Of a DNA stretch of 64,000 nt, positions 36,433 to 48,556 are shown one piece after another. The stretch covers positions 20,991,845 to 21,055,844 of the forward strand of contig NC_045133.1 of assembly GCF_007655135.1 (NCBI RefSeq), written 5' to 3'. A program made the position numbers and the translations under genes. The first letter of the stretch is position 1. Each line of letters opens with the position of its first letter. Source of the DNA: Punica granatum. Taxonomy: Eukaryota > Streptophyta > Magnoliopsida > Myrtales > Lythraceae. Below the pieces are notes generated by a model, which saw nothing but the letters and a program-made list of their open reading frames with translations, was not told the origin of the DNA and searched no databases.

Positions 36433-38737
36433 TTATTAAAAAATCGAGGGAGCGGTTCTTTGCCAGTTAGATAGTGCTCGTGTTGTTATGTATTCTCTGT
36501 GTATTAGCTTAGCTGTTGTATCGACTAGGTTGCACTGTTTTATTTGTCTACCTTCGGCATATGCTGTAACCTCTAGTCTGTTCTTAGATGATGATGTTCT
36601 GTGAGTAATTGCTCCAGCAACTAACTTTACGTATATATAGCTCGACGAGCAAAGGAGAGAGCAATAAACTAGACCTAGGTAAGTAATGGTCTCCCAGAAA
36701 TCCAAACCTGGAGTCCGAGACTGACTCTTATTCGTTTAAGTCGGATTGAGCTTACAACATCGAATACGTATCTAACGTAGCATAGACAAAGTCTGCTTCT
36801 CAGCCAAATGATGAAGTTCCAGCGCGACCTATTTTAATATCAGCATCCTTGTGTGGTTAAATGAAATATCACGGCCGCGGATGGCACCATTTCATTTAGA
36901 GCCTCACCTTTAATCCTTCTGTACTGACACTGATAAGGAAAATTTTATGATGCAATTATTTTTTAATTCATCATACAGTTATTTTATTTTATTTTAGGCT
37001 AGGGCTATTTCCACCCCACTTTGGTTAATTCACCCCATTTGGGACTCAGAAGCTGAGTTCGTGTGGTTCAATGAGCACCATTTGTCCAAATAACGTGCAT
37101 CGTCATTTCTCCCTCCATCTCTTGATGGATCTGATGCACGGTGGGAAATTAAAAAAAAAATTCTGTGATGCATCGTGAATTTTTTTGAAAATATGATGTG
37201 TGGTGAAATTATTTCTCAAATTGTTTATGTTAGTACATTTACAGTGAGACTTCTAGAGATGAGTTCTTTAACTTTTTGCTTTTTCTCACACATAAATATT
37301 TGTAGAATTTTTAGGATTCTCCAATTTTGTGTATGTTGTTAAGTCTTAACATAAGACACAATATAACACCATATGAATCTTGATAATGTTAAAGATAAAA
37401 AATTCATCCCGCCATGGTTGGACTTTTTCTTTTTAATTTTTTATGCATAAACTTGACAACGTGGAATTATTCAAGACATATTTTGAGTTCCCTTTTATAT
37501 AATTTTTTCTTTATCTTATTTGTGAAATTTGATTATTATTTTCAACAATAAAATTAGCAAAAAAATGATCGCGATCAATCTCATGCAATACACGAGCTCC
37601 ACGATTAGTATATATGAAAGCATGATAAATGTGAGCCCAGTCAGATAGCTTCAAAATGCTTCGTTTCTAAATGAAATTTTCTCAATTTTTTAATAGATAT
37701 AAATATAGATTTGTGGGACTGTTCTTTATTTTTATCATTTTTTGAGCTTTTTTTACAAATTTTTTTTTCAATTTTTAAAATTTCTAAAAGATATAAATAT
37801 AGATTTGTGGGACTAGTCGTTATTTTCTTGAATTTTAAAAATTTTTTTAAAGACATACATATATAGATTTATGGGACTATTTTTTTTTATAATTTTTCAA
37901 ATTTTTTAAAATTATAAATATTTTGTGAGAAGATCTAAATAAAGTAAATCACGTAATTATCTTTTCAAATTTAAATTAAATCATATTTTCAAAGGTATGA
38001 TTTGTTATATATATTTGCTTCTCAAAAAATAAATCATATCATACTTTTATATATATATATATATATATGATTTATTACCAGTATTATATTCTATGTGACA
38101 CGTTCTAAATAATGGAGGTATCACACATAAACTGTGCTTGATTCGACTCTATAAAATATTGCTACTATTGGAGTTCTTTAATTTTTGCACACGCTCGTAG
38201 GTTGGTTTTTCAACTTTTCACTTTTTCTCACACATAAACTTCGTTTGATTTCAAAATTTAAATTGATTCCTTTTCTTTTATATATATTTTCTTGTCTTAT
38301 TCATAAAATTAAAATAACCATGATCGTATATATGTAATTATATATTGTTATTTATCGTAAATACTATTTTTAATAATTTATAACACATTTTACATATGAT
38401 AAATTAGAGCATAAATACATATTGTGCCCTAGAATGAAAGAGAATTTTGAATCAGCTTTGTCTACGAATAAGGAAGTTGATCGAGAACTATCGAGGTCAT
38501 ATTCGGTTGGCTTTTGGATTCGTAAAAATGGTAAGGGGCTTCAAGTACAAGACAAGTTAACCTGGTACATCAAAAGAGAAAGTTGGGTGTCTATAACTTA
38601 GTTCATGAGAAAGAGAAAATGACGATTCGTATGGCTAACTCAATACGCATAGAGAGACCTCCCCCATTAAATCGTATATAATACTTAATCGTAAACAACT
38701 TTACTAATGGCCCCAGACACCGACGAGGTAACCTGAG
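36433..38737. other. AT-rich spacer with local repeats
   Basis: No gene recognised. Three copies of 'atata(a)atatagattt(g/a)tgggact' occur near 37696, 37790 and 37857. The phrase 'ctttttctcacacataaa' recurs at about 37279 and 38223, hinting at two copies of an unidentified AT-rich element. A (TA)n run lies at 38049-38068. Confidence 0.5.
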
Positions 38738-41190
38738 CATGATTGTCAGAATCGCGATTCGAATCGTAGAATCGTACAATTCTACTATTCAAGGGGGTCA
38801 CTGATTCAGATTCTACGGGCTGAGTCGGAATTGTAGAATCGGGCTGGAATCGCGCACTAGGTCGTAAAATCGCAGAATCCGGCCGATTCTACGATTCTAT
38901 GACCAGGCCTAATCCCGGGCTGGGAAGCGGGCCGAAGCCCAGACCTGAAAGCCTCTCCCACCCGCCCTTTCTTCCTTCTTCCCCGTTGGATGAACCCTAA
39001 TTTCTCCCTCCTTCCAGTCCGATTGCTACGAAATCTTCCATCCACTTGCTTGCTTCGATTGATGGTCCTCCACTTGCTTCTTCCGACAAGCTAGCTTGTC
39101 CACCTTCGGAGCTTCGAAGCTTCCATCCACCTCCTCCGGTTGGCAGAGTTGCGGACCTATGGTTACTGATTCTAGAATCGCCAGAAAAAAAACATACCAT
39201 GAGCAGGTACGGTCTCCCATTCCGTCGAACATTTTGATTTGAGCTCTTAGTTTTGGATGCTCCCAATATGTTTTTTCTTGGGTCGCAGTTGGTGTATTGC
39301 ACTTGGCCTGTTCGATGAAATGCCTGAACCATTTTGATTTCTGACCATTCCAAGATTCGAGTTTGTCTTCTGAATGTTGTTGGATTTAATGCCCTCAAAT
39401 TACACCCTTTAATTAAAGTCAACTAGAGTCTTGGAAACTCTCTAGATTTGTCACCAAACACGAATGTATTTACATTGCCGAGAGACCATTTGAGATTAAT
39501 CATATACAAATTTCAAATTGCAATTTATGATGTACAACCAGAAGAATAAATTTAAGGAAAAACATTAAGTACACATTTGATATTCAAAGTTACCTGGGGA
39601 AGCGCTTGGCGTGTACATGGACACGCAAATATGATCCTGTGGACATACAAGTGCAGCATGCACAAGCACAGTTCCAAACTGAATAATATCTGCAACAAAC
39701 TTTCAAAGAATGAAATTTTTTGTTTATCTTTCTCATCGGGCTTTGCGCTGGAATAATCTAAAGTACATGATATGTGGTCTCTTAGGCTCCATTTGCTTTT
39801 GGAATATATATTAGCATCTAGATAATGTTTCCAATAAAAGGAAGTTTTTATGCAAATATCTTTCATGAAATATACCCCAGTAGGTTTACTGCATTGCTGA
39901 TTGCTGCTGAATTCGACCCATAGTTGACTAAAAATACTTTTGTTCGTGTTTTGCTTGTCTCTACATCCCAGATCTGTGACTGAAAATTGATTGTTAATTG
40001 CTGAACTTTTAATGAGAATGGTTGTTAATTGCTGAGCTTCCAGTATTCGACACAACACAAGCCTTGTTCCTGATCATCATTCTTGTATTTTGCTAGTGTC
40101 AGTTTGGTCTGTGCCTATGTAGTAATTGTACTCTCCCATAGTTGAACGAAATGAACTATTTTAATGTTTTTAAAGACTGAATCTGAATGTATTGGATGAG
40201 ATTTGATATGTTTGTTCATTTTATATTATGAGCTATTTTTTTACTCATGAAAGTATGTTACATATATATATATATGTTTTTTTAAAAATTATAGGTAGAA
40301 TCTTACGATTCACTATTCGAATCGCGATTCACGATTGATGCAAATCGGAGCACGACTTCAAGGGATCCATTTCAAGTTCCAATTGGACCGATTACGCGAG
40401 TACAAGCAAAGAAGTTTAAAGATGAACTCAACGGCCTGATTCAAGAGGTTCGGGCTCAAGCAAATTCGTGGAGGCCCATTGGACATGAACAAAAATCCAT
40501 CAACATGATTCAAGTTATAGAAGATTTCGGACAAGGCTAAATTCAACAAGTGTTTGAGGAAGTTTCTAGAATATTTGATGATCAAGAGAAGATATTATCA
40601 GATTTGTTTAAAGTTTAAATCTCATAGAGATATTCTAGGGGTATTTAGATTTCATATCTTTATAGATTATGTCATATCTCTATCGATATTCTAGGTTTTA
40701 TTTTCCTTATCTTTAGGAGGAGATATTGCCAGATTATGATTAGTTTATGTCTATATATATTCATCTTAGTCAATTTTTAATAAAAAAAGGAACATTCAGA
40801 AAATTGTGAGAGTATTCTCCTTGGTTCTTGAAAAACTAATTCGAACTTATCGGAAGTTTCCGTGGCGTTCATCATCGACTTATCAAACAGCTTTCCACCA
40901 CCATTTGTGGCGTCTTCATCGACTTATCAAGCGACTTTCCATCACCGTTTATGGCGTCTTCCTATATACCAAGGTTCTTGTTTTGCATTAAATAACGGGT
41001 TGAGGTCAATTATACCGAGATTCTTATTTTTGTCGTAAACAACGGGTCGAAGGTTTGTCACTCAAATCTGATCGTGGAACGATCTTGGATTCCTTTAGTT
41101 GTCGAGTCTCGTCATTCTAGGCGGGAATCGCATCAACGATTCTACAACCCTCGACCGATTCTAGGTAGAATCGCGATTCTGACAACCTTG
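38738..41190. mobile_element. hAT-type element carrying gene-like cargo
   Basis: The ends are inverted repeats: the left reads CATGATTGTCAGAATCGCG and the right, inverted, CAAGGTTGTCAGAATCGCG, with 18 bp (TTGTCAGAATCGCGATTC) identical. Flanking 8-mers AACCTGAG (38730-38737) and AACCTAAG (41191-41198) match at 7 of 8 positions, consistent with an aged hAT target duplication. Subterminal regions repeat 'gaatcg(cgattc)' and 'tagaatc' motifs, also at 40308-40330. Inside, 38905-39240 is GC-richer with a CT-rich leader-like stretch, an ATG at 39199 and a short open frame resembling a captured or residual first exon. No transposase recognised. A retrotransposon fragment is nested at about 40345-41060. 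Confidence 0.65.
40345..41060 (+). mobile_element. Ty3/gypsy-like retrotransposon 3' fragment with LTR
   Basis: The + strand at 40386-40540 encodes 'GPITRA-like' and 'KKFKDELNGLIQEVRAQANS' followed by a stop, as at the C-terminal end of many plant gag-pol polyproteins. It is followed by AT-rich LTR-like sequence with 'tctatatatattcatc' (a possible TATA) and 'aacgggtt' and 'cttatttttgtcgtaaacaacggg' phrases typical of gypsy LTR ends. The 5' part of the element is absent. Boundaries are approximate. Confidence 0.5.
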
Positions 41191-41540
41191 AACCTAAGAC
41201 CAAGCTCTAAGCTAGTTACTAATGGCGGGCTGAGCCCAGTGACAATGACAAGCGCACCAGCATGGTCGACTCGTCGTTTCCCGAGTGCAACACCCAAGCA
41301 AGCCGCATATAAAATTATTAACAAACTTTCCGTAATTTTCGCCACAGAACACAAGCTGACATAACACCACCATGAAGTGAAAGTGTGTTGCAATAATACC
41401 CAGAGAAAAGAACAAAGAACTATTTCACAAACATGAACATAGAATTAGAATGGAACACTTGAAACACTACAATACAGAAATTAATGCCTCATGAAGCTCT
41501 CTCTCTCTCTCTCTCTCTCTGTGGCAAAGAGGATAACCTA

Positions 41541-43528
41541 TCATTCAAGCTTTTCCAGTTCCCCCAATCTCTCTATAATAGCCTGCAAGTTATAAAATCC
41601 ACGATACCATCAGCACGCAATAATCATTTCCTCGTACAACGTTTAGGTACTCACAACTAATAGATTGCTATGTTGATTTGTCAGCAACCTAAGATGTCAG
41701 CAACTGCTAGTCTGTGCAGTTTACCATATGCCATCACGTAACACATAGTTCTAGCGATACCCTCGTTCAATGCAAAAAGGACATGTGGGCCAAGAAAACT
41801 CAAAGCCTATGCCCAGAAAATTAAGAGAGCTTATAAAGGATGCTCACCCTCTTGCTTGTTTCTTGAATTTCCCCAGCAAGAATGAATTCATCGAGTATCA
41901 GGTAAACCTTTGATGGGTAAAAGGAAATTTGGGTTAGTTGCCAGAAAGCATAAAGCACTCTTCATACTAGAAACTATACCTAAACATGTATCCAAGCACA
42001 AGAACTATATCTAGAAGTCCTCTAACAACCGGATGATGTGACTAAGATGTGGGTAGTCCAAAACAATTAATGGGTTGATCAGCAGTCTATCTGATGTGCA
42101 AAAGAAAATGCAAGACTTTGCAATCTTGGCACAATGAAATAAGGAACTGGAGAAGATGCTAGCAGACAGTCACAGAGACATTCAAAGGAAGCCAGACAAA
42201 ATGCTTCATACAGTTCTTCTAGATTTGTATTAAAATCAAGAGTAAAAAATGATTCTAGATAAGCTAAAAAATGTGACGAACTGTTTATTATTCAACAACC
42301 ACAATTCCCTTAGCGCCCAAAGATCATATAATCATCACAACTAGGAAGAAATTGATATCTCACTTTGCCTCCTCGAGTTCTCCAAAAGAACCAACAACCA
42401 GTAATTCCTGGGGGAGTTGCTGAATGGTTTTCTATAATTATATCGCAGCATTCAACACATAATATCTATCATTATACAAGTGGTACCGGAACTAACTCAA
42501 TTCTGATTCTAGCCCTGAAGCATCCTATGAAACAAATACTGATCTCGGAGCTGATATGCTGTTCACTGTGAACGTACAAGTGGCTTTCTTCTGGTTTTCC
42601 ATAGAAAAAATATCAAAGTACCACTCGATTATACCAACAGAATGCCTATTTGGACTTGCCTATCACATTTAAGTACATAAATTTGGTGGCACTTTTAAAA
42701 TAGACTGTTCAGCGGCAACTATGAAAGCACGACGGGAGCATGAAAAATAGACTGCTGACCATAACAGATTTTATGATGGAAACTATAGCAGAATTCCAAC
42801 AAAACACATAGGAATGGAGCAAACCTAAGGCAACTAAAGAGATGAGAGTAATACACTAATAATATGCAACAGACCTTGTGGAAATTGAACACCAAATCAA
42901 GCTCGCACACGTTGCTGAAGAAGTGGTCTAATATCTCGACGAATAAATGGATGCACTCCAAGTATGCCAATTCATTGTCCGTAATATCCACACAGAGAGA
43001 GAAGAACAGCCCTGCATATCTCCTGTAGATAACCTTATGCGTCCGGAACTGCCATTAAAATAGCTCCAAATCATACCAATACCCTCTCAAACTACAAAAG
43101 CCTAAACTATGCCAATCTAGCAGGCTAAATGAATCGACGAAAGGCGATGCTGCAACGAACTAAGCTGAGCTAATTATGCCATGGGAGCTCTAACCTCAAC
43201 GAAGTTCGTGAATTTAGGATCCCTATTCACCACCAACCGATGAACCTGCATAATGACGATCCATGAGCACCAAAACCCTACACAATTACCTCCCAATTGC
43301 AAAGTTAGGAGAGGAACTTACCTCGTACTCGACTTTGTGCTTCTCGGAATCCTCGAGGGGGACGTAGTACTTGGCCAGGCGAGTCTTGCCTTGCCTGTTC
43401 TGCAGAAGTATGAATCGGATCTGACAAGCCAAACCACGCGGAATTCAGACAATTGCAGGAACTCAGCCATTCATGCACAGAGGTCACGATCGACCATCAT
43501 TTCCGAGGAAACGCGATGAACTCACCAT
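41541..43528 (-). CDS. AP2S: AP-2 complex sigma subunit
   Basis: Six exons give 142 aa, the usual length: 43526-43528 (the ATG alone), 43322-43420, 43195-43245, 42875-43048, 41848-41907, 41541-41582. Every exon after the first begins and ends on a codon boundary. The small sigma adaptin is part of the AP-2 clathrin adaptor that selects cargo for endocytosis at the plasma membrane. Conserved blocks are complete: '[19 protein letters not shown]', '[20 protein letters not shown]', '[20 protein letters not shown]', '[20 protein letters not shown]' and the end 'GELEKLE'. The coding part of exon 1 is only the start codon, directly followed by the donor GTGAGT; the exon continues upstream as 5' UTR. 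A CT microsatellite (41493-41520) lies just past the stop in the 3' UTR. Confidence 0.95.
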
Positions 43529-44136
43529 CGTCGAGCTGCTTCGACGGAGAAATTGAGCGACAAACCGCAGAGATTCCGCTCGCCAACAGGGAAATGCAGA
43601 TCGGAGAGCAGCTTGAAGCGTCCTTCGGCAAGCTCGGTTTGATCTTAGCTGTTGAAATTGACGAAGAAGGAGCAGCGGAATGAAGGAGGAGGCGCAGGTT
43701 GAGCGATGAAAAGTATATCATGCGCCGGGCGCAGGTAATGCCGGGACCTTGTGGATGTTGACCACCGGGACCGGGTGCATGGGCGAGAAGTATGGGCCTA
43801 CTACGAGGAGGCCCATCCTAAGGCCCGTGATCCATTTTGATCTGGCTCCTAGTCATTCTCGACATTAGGGGTGCAACCGAACCGAGCCAGAAAGTCGAGC
43901 ACCCGCACCCTAGAAAAGTCAAGATAGAGCTGCTCATGAGCTTAGTCGAGTACTTAATTCCGCAAACGTGTTCACATTACAATCTTACTTACGCAATATA
44001 AATATTGGAAAGATGAGAATATGAGATCAGTGAGATTTACGTCATTAAATTTAGGAGAAGGAGACGGACTTAGGGCCAAAGCTTCCATCCATAATTTTAA
44101 CATTAGGGATGAAAATTCGCCGGAAATTCCAACCCC
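43529..44136. other. AP2S upstream region and spacer
   Basis: GC-rich AP2S leader and promoter side to about 43830, then AT-rich spacer; no further gene recognised. Confidence 0.4.
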
Positions 44137-44149
44137 ACCTTTTCCTTTT

Positions 44150-44338
44150 TTTTTTTTTTCGGTCTGAATCCTGGTATCCGGAAGTCTAATTGGGTCTCGA
44201 CTAATTCAGTCGAGCCGGGTCGGCCCACTAAGGGGTAAAACTCTCCCAGTGTGAATTTTCTGCATTCACAAAAACTCGAACTCGAGACCTTGCTTAAGCG
44301 GAACAAGCGCCGAACCGCTTGAACCAATCCACGTTGGT
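44150..44338 (-). mobile_element. Au-like tRNA-derived SINE, 13-bp TSD
   Basis: Minus-strand element: the head contains 'TGGTTCAAGCGG' (A-box-like) and 'GGTCTCGAGTTCGAGT' (B-box-like), the body has 'TTTACCCCTTAGTGGGCCG' and 'CTCGACTGAATTAGTCGAG', and it ends in a T run at the left (A tail). The 13-bp direct repeat ACCTTTTCCTTTT at 44137-44149 and 44339-44351 marks the insertion. Body phrases match what I remember of the angiosperm Au SINE family. Confidence 0.75.
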
Positions 44339-44699
44339 ACCTTTTCCTTTTAATGGAAGAAGAGTACGGATACAAAAAGAGTCCCCGATTCCGTTCCTAA
44401 TTAGAGACAGATTGAAAAACGGAATTTTCGAACCCTAATTTTTCACTTAGGGAGGGAATTTCATCCCACAGAATTTTTATTTATTTTTTAATAGTGGAAA
44501 GGTGGGGGATGGTATAACCATCCTTAGTTTCGTCCCTCTCTAGAGACGGATTTAGGGGCCGAAAATTCCATCCTTTAATTTCAAACTTGAGAACAAAATT
44601 ATGTCTTAACTTGCCTTTCGACTATTTCTTTTTTTATTTGAAACATTAGTGACGACATATAGTATTGAGAAATTAGAACACAAATTTAATGGGCTTTAT

Positions 44700-45284
44700 T
44701 TCCGATTAATAATACTTAGTGTAACTTTTGTACTAAGGGACGAAAACAAAATTTCGGTTTTAAAATAAAAAAGTCCATACGGTCAACATCATTTGACCGT
44801 CCGTACAGTCCACTTGATCGTCCGTATAGAGAGTTATTTGGCCGAAAATGTACAAGGTTTCTTCGTGGGACACGTCTCAAACAAAAAGACATGTCTTTTC
44901 TTTTGATCCGTGCCCATTGAATATAAATACATAGAAGCTTTCATGCCAATAGTCAAAATTATCTATCAATCAAAACAATTTGAAAAAAATTGAGAGAGAG
45001 TATTAGGAAATCCTATGAGTTTGCTAATTGATAATTCATAAAACTTATTGTATCCCGAGAGAGACTTGCTATTCAACTATCTAGCAACTTCGTGTGAGGG
45101 GCAAATAGCTCTATTTGGAAAGCGTAATCCACGCCTCGAGTCTTGAGTTCTTCACCAATCAAACTTCAAAGATTCTTCTCCGTCTCCAACTTAAAGTTTA
45201 GAGTTTGTGTTCATCATCACCAACACTGTCTCCGATCCATCTTCAGGGTCCATCCTCAACAATCAAATAGAGTTATTTCTCGAG
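44700..45284 (+). mobile_element. Copia LTR and leader, decayed
   Basis: AT-rich sequence with a promoter-like 'tgaatataaatacatag' (about 44920), then 'tattgtatcccgagagag' (45049) as in plant copia LTR polyadenylation regions, leading into the gag remnant. LTR ends are not certain because the downstream LTR was not found. Confidence 0.4.
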
Positions 45285-46170
45285 ATGGCAACGGAGGCCA
45301 TCACCGTGTTCAAAGTAATGAATCAAGAGTTTGTGAAACTTGACCGGCTCGAAGGCACCAACTTTGACCGATGAAAGGATGAGATGCTTTTCCTTCTCAC
45401 CGTCCTTAATGTCGCCTACATCCTGGGCTTGAACCTCAACCCCATAGTCGAATGGCAGAGAATGCTACACTCGAGGAAATTTTCAAAGTCGCCGAGCGAA
45501 AGAAGAAGCATGAGGAAGACAAGTTCACTTGCCATGTACACATCCTCAACACTTTGTTCGATCGTTTATACGATCTCTACATGTCAACCAAGGCTTCGGT
45601 GGAAATATGAAAAGCTCTTGAGGAGAAATATAATACCGAACGTCAAGGTATAGATAAATTCCTAATGATGAAGTATTTTGAATTCAAGTTGCTCGACAAT
45701 GTTCTCATCATGGATCAAGTTCATGAGTTGCGAGTCCTCGTTCAAAGACTTCATGACCTTAAGATCGTGATCCCCGAGGCATTACAAGTGGAGGCTATTA
45801 TCTCGAAATTGCCTTCCACTTGGAATTAGTACAGGAAGAAATTGTTGCACATGGCAGAGGACTTCTCAATGTCCAAAGGCATATATGCATAAAGGAAAAG
45901 TCTTGAAAGTACGATGCAGTTAACCTTCTGAAAAGTTCTATGGTGAATAGCGTGGAATCTAAGATCAGTCAGAAGGGCAAGAGAAAGGCCTTGTTCGAGA
46001 CCGAGGAGGAACAAGACAATAAAAGAAGATATCGCAAGTGCTTTCGTTGTGGTAAAAAGGGGCATTATGTGAAAGAATATAGACTACTCAAGAAAGAAAA
46101 GGAGGCCTCGGATTCCCATGCAAATGTGGTCGAAAATGTTGACCTTGTGGCGATGGTTAAGGGAGGAGTC
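45285..46170 (+). pseudogene. Ty1/copia gag pseudogene
   Basis: Starting at an ATG at 45285, translation gives the copia gag (UBN2-like) pattern beginning 'VKLDRLEGTNFDR'; the tryptophan codon expected next is TGA. Further stops and a frameshift follow, but 'YDLYMSTKA', 'LDNVLIMDQVHELRVLVQ' and 'IISKLPSTWN' remain readable. The zinc knuckle near 46040 reads C-x2-C-x4-H-x4-Y, with the last cysteine replaced. No protease, integrase or reverse transcriptase follows. It cannot make a working gag protein. Confidence 0.75.
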
Positions 46171-46199
46171 GAAAGTCTTAGTGTGAGTAAGTATAAGTA

Positions 46200-47047
46200 A
46201 AGTTGTCTTTGTACTAAACGATAATAGCGATGTGTTCGTTAGTGTGGATTTTGTAATAAGAGATACATTTGTGCGATGTTGATAGTAATAAATTGTTTTT
46301 TGCATATATTGTTGAATTGTATATATTATGATATGCATGACCAGTGGTTGAATACTAAAATTCTTCGATAAATGTAATTGATTATAATTATAATTGTGTA
46401 AATGAGATTGTGAATATAACTTAGTTTTGCTAAGCCGTTAGTGAACTAATCGAAATAATGACGGAGATATTAATCCGTATTTTATCACTTCAATGGAAAT
46501 GCCTCTAGTTCAACCAGTGTGTGTGTTTTGAGAAATTCAATCGAGACTTTAAATTAATGGCGTAACATTGAGCGTGATTACTTGCGGGGTTATAAAATCA
46601 AAGTGTCTCATGAATAACGTGATAGCGATGAATCTGGTCAGAGGCTTTTACTGAATGTGATGATTGTGTGTAGTTCGTCTATGATCTTGATCATACACCT
46701 GGAACAAAAGGGTTAAGTGAAAATGGAATAAACATGTCATATTGGATGAGATTAATTCGTAGTTATTGACTATGTATTCTATTATCGAAAGTCATTAATG
46801 AATCTCAATTATCTCCACATGTTTATGGTACAATACGAGAAATCGATTTTGGAATGTTTCAAAGTGTGGGAGTGCTTGGCCTCTTGTCGTGTTCCCAGTG
46901 AACGGAGAATCAATTTGGGATTGAGAGCCATCACTGGTGTGCTTGTTAGATATGCTCGAAATTTTAAGACTTATCGAACTTTTGGCTTAGTGTCAAATAA
47001 GATATTTGAAACAATGAAAATTGTATTTATTGAAAATAAGGTTTTAA
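46200..47047. other. AT-rich spacer, possibly retroelement-derived
   Basis: No gene recognised; the ORF at 46798-47262 runs into the adjacent MITE and is not credible. Confidence 0.35.
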
Positions 47048-47056
47048 TAATTCAAT

Positions 47057-47741
47057 GGGTAAATTGCACTGGTAGTCCAAATGTTTTACAAATATTTCAT
47101 TGTGGTCCAAAATTTTTTTTTCGCTACATGATGGTACAAAATATTTCAAAATTGTTTCATGATGGTATAAACCGTCAACTCGAGTTTGACGCCGTCAAGC
47201 CGACACTGACGTGGCTACTACGTGTCACCTCATTGTTGACGTGGCCGAAAAATTTTAAATAATTCTAAAAATTTAAAAATTTTAAAAATAATTTTAAAAT
47301 TAAAAAACTTGTAAAAAATTTTAAACTTTTAATTTAAAATTAATAATAATTTTTATTATTTTAAATTAAAAATAATTTTAAGATTAAATTTAAATTTTTT
47401 ATAAAATTTTAAAAATTATTTTAAAAATTTTTAAAAATTTTTATTTTTTTCTAAATTTTTACTCTTTTTTGTATTTTTTTATTATTTTTGTATTTTTTTG
47501 GACTTTTTAAAATTTTATTTTCTCTTAAATGACGTAGCGCACTATGATTGGTTCCACGTAATAAAAATGACACATAGGACGCGCCACGTCAGCAAAATGT
47601 TAACAGCGTTAGGGCCAATTGACGGTTTATACCATCATAAAATAATTTTGAAACATTTTGTACCATCATGTAGCGAAAAAAACTTTTTGGACCATAATGA
47701 AACATTTGTAAAATATTTTGGACCACCAGTATAATTTACCC
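47057..47741. mobile_element. Second Mutator-like foldback MITE, 9-bp TSD
   Basis: The 685-bp element starts GGGTAAATTGCACTGG and ends CCAGTATAATTTACCC. The long inverted arms share the 'ggtccaaaa', 'tacatgatggtacaaaat' and 'tgatggtataaaccgtcaa' phrases with each other and with the element at 2955. The perfect 9-bp duplication TAATTCAAT flanks it (47048-47056, 47742-47750). The centre is a (ATTTTAAAA)-like AT-rich loop. No coding capacity. Confidence 0.88.
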
Positions 47742-48261
47742 TAATTCAATAGATTCGGAACAAGGGTCAAAGAAATTGATCTCAATTGATCGAACAAATA
47801 AGGACTGAAGTGTTAAAATAATTGATCTCAAGTGATCAAACAAAAGGGCGTTTTTGTGACGATAAGGTTACAAAACCGACAAAAGATTTTATAGTGAGTT
47901 GTTAAAGGGATTTAGATTCGAGTTTCATTTCCTTGTAAATACCAAGCATGCATCGTTAAGGGATTCTATAAAAAAAGGTTTCCATCACACCGAATACATA
48001 AAGTAATTCACTCAGGTGAATCTACGGTTTCTAGGGATTTGGTTTTGGAAATTGTTAGTCCTAGGCAATTTGGGCCCATAAATCTCCGGAGGCTTCAATT
48101 AAAGCCCAGAGAAAAAACAAATGCAGGCTCATTCCTCGTTCTTTTCCCTTCTTCTCTCTTCATTCATGCAAACAGACAGGGCTTCTCTTTCTCTCTCTTC
48201 TGGTCCAGCTTTCGTTCTCTCCCAAGCCCATGCTCTCGCCTGCCAACAACACTAACAAGAA

Positions 48262-48302
48262 ATCCCACATCGGTTCCACGGTGAAGAAACGAGGAGTTTA
48301 TA
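48262..48302 (+). promoter_or_regulatory. Plant snRNA promoter: USE and TATA box
   Basis: The upstream sequence element ATCCCACATCG (48262-48272) matches the plant consensus RTCCCACATCG. TTTATA follows at 48297-48302 after exactly 24 bp. In plants this shorter spacing specifies RNA polymerase III, while about 10 bp more specifies Pol II. The U3 start lies 25 bp after the TATA box. Confidence 0.93.
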
Positions 48303-48327
48303 ACAATCTCAGAGGGCACGCAGGGTC

Positions 48328-48543
48328 ACGACCTTACTTGAACAGGATCTGTTCTATAGGCTCGTACCTCTGTGTCCTTGAGTTCTAAGGAGACAGGAAC
48401 CAAAGTCTGGTGGATGAACCATGGCTGTGCTGCCAGAGCGTGATTAGTAGCTCCGTCGGCCTCCTGGGGCCGCCGGTTGCGGCGGAGGATCGTTCTCAGG
48501 CCCCGGAAGCGGGGTCCTGGGGTGGTTGCACGGCGTTCTGACA
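48328..48543 (+). ncRNA. U3: U3 small nucleolar RNA
   Basis: The sequence begins ACGACCTTACTTGAACAGG, the conserved 5' end of plant U3, and contains 'GTTCTATAGGCTCGTACCTC'. A box C-like GATGA lies at 48413-48417 and box D-like CTGA at 48538-48541, just before the 3' end. GC-rich inverted segments (about 48450-48530) can form the long 3' stem-loops. About 216 nt is the expected plant length. U3 guides early cleavages of the pre-rRNA in the nucleolus by pairing with the 5' ETS and 18S. The 3' end is set a few bases after box D. Promoter and terminator are both present, so the gene looks functional. Confidence 0.93.
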
Positions 48544-48556
48544 GACTCCCTCAATC

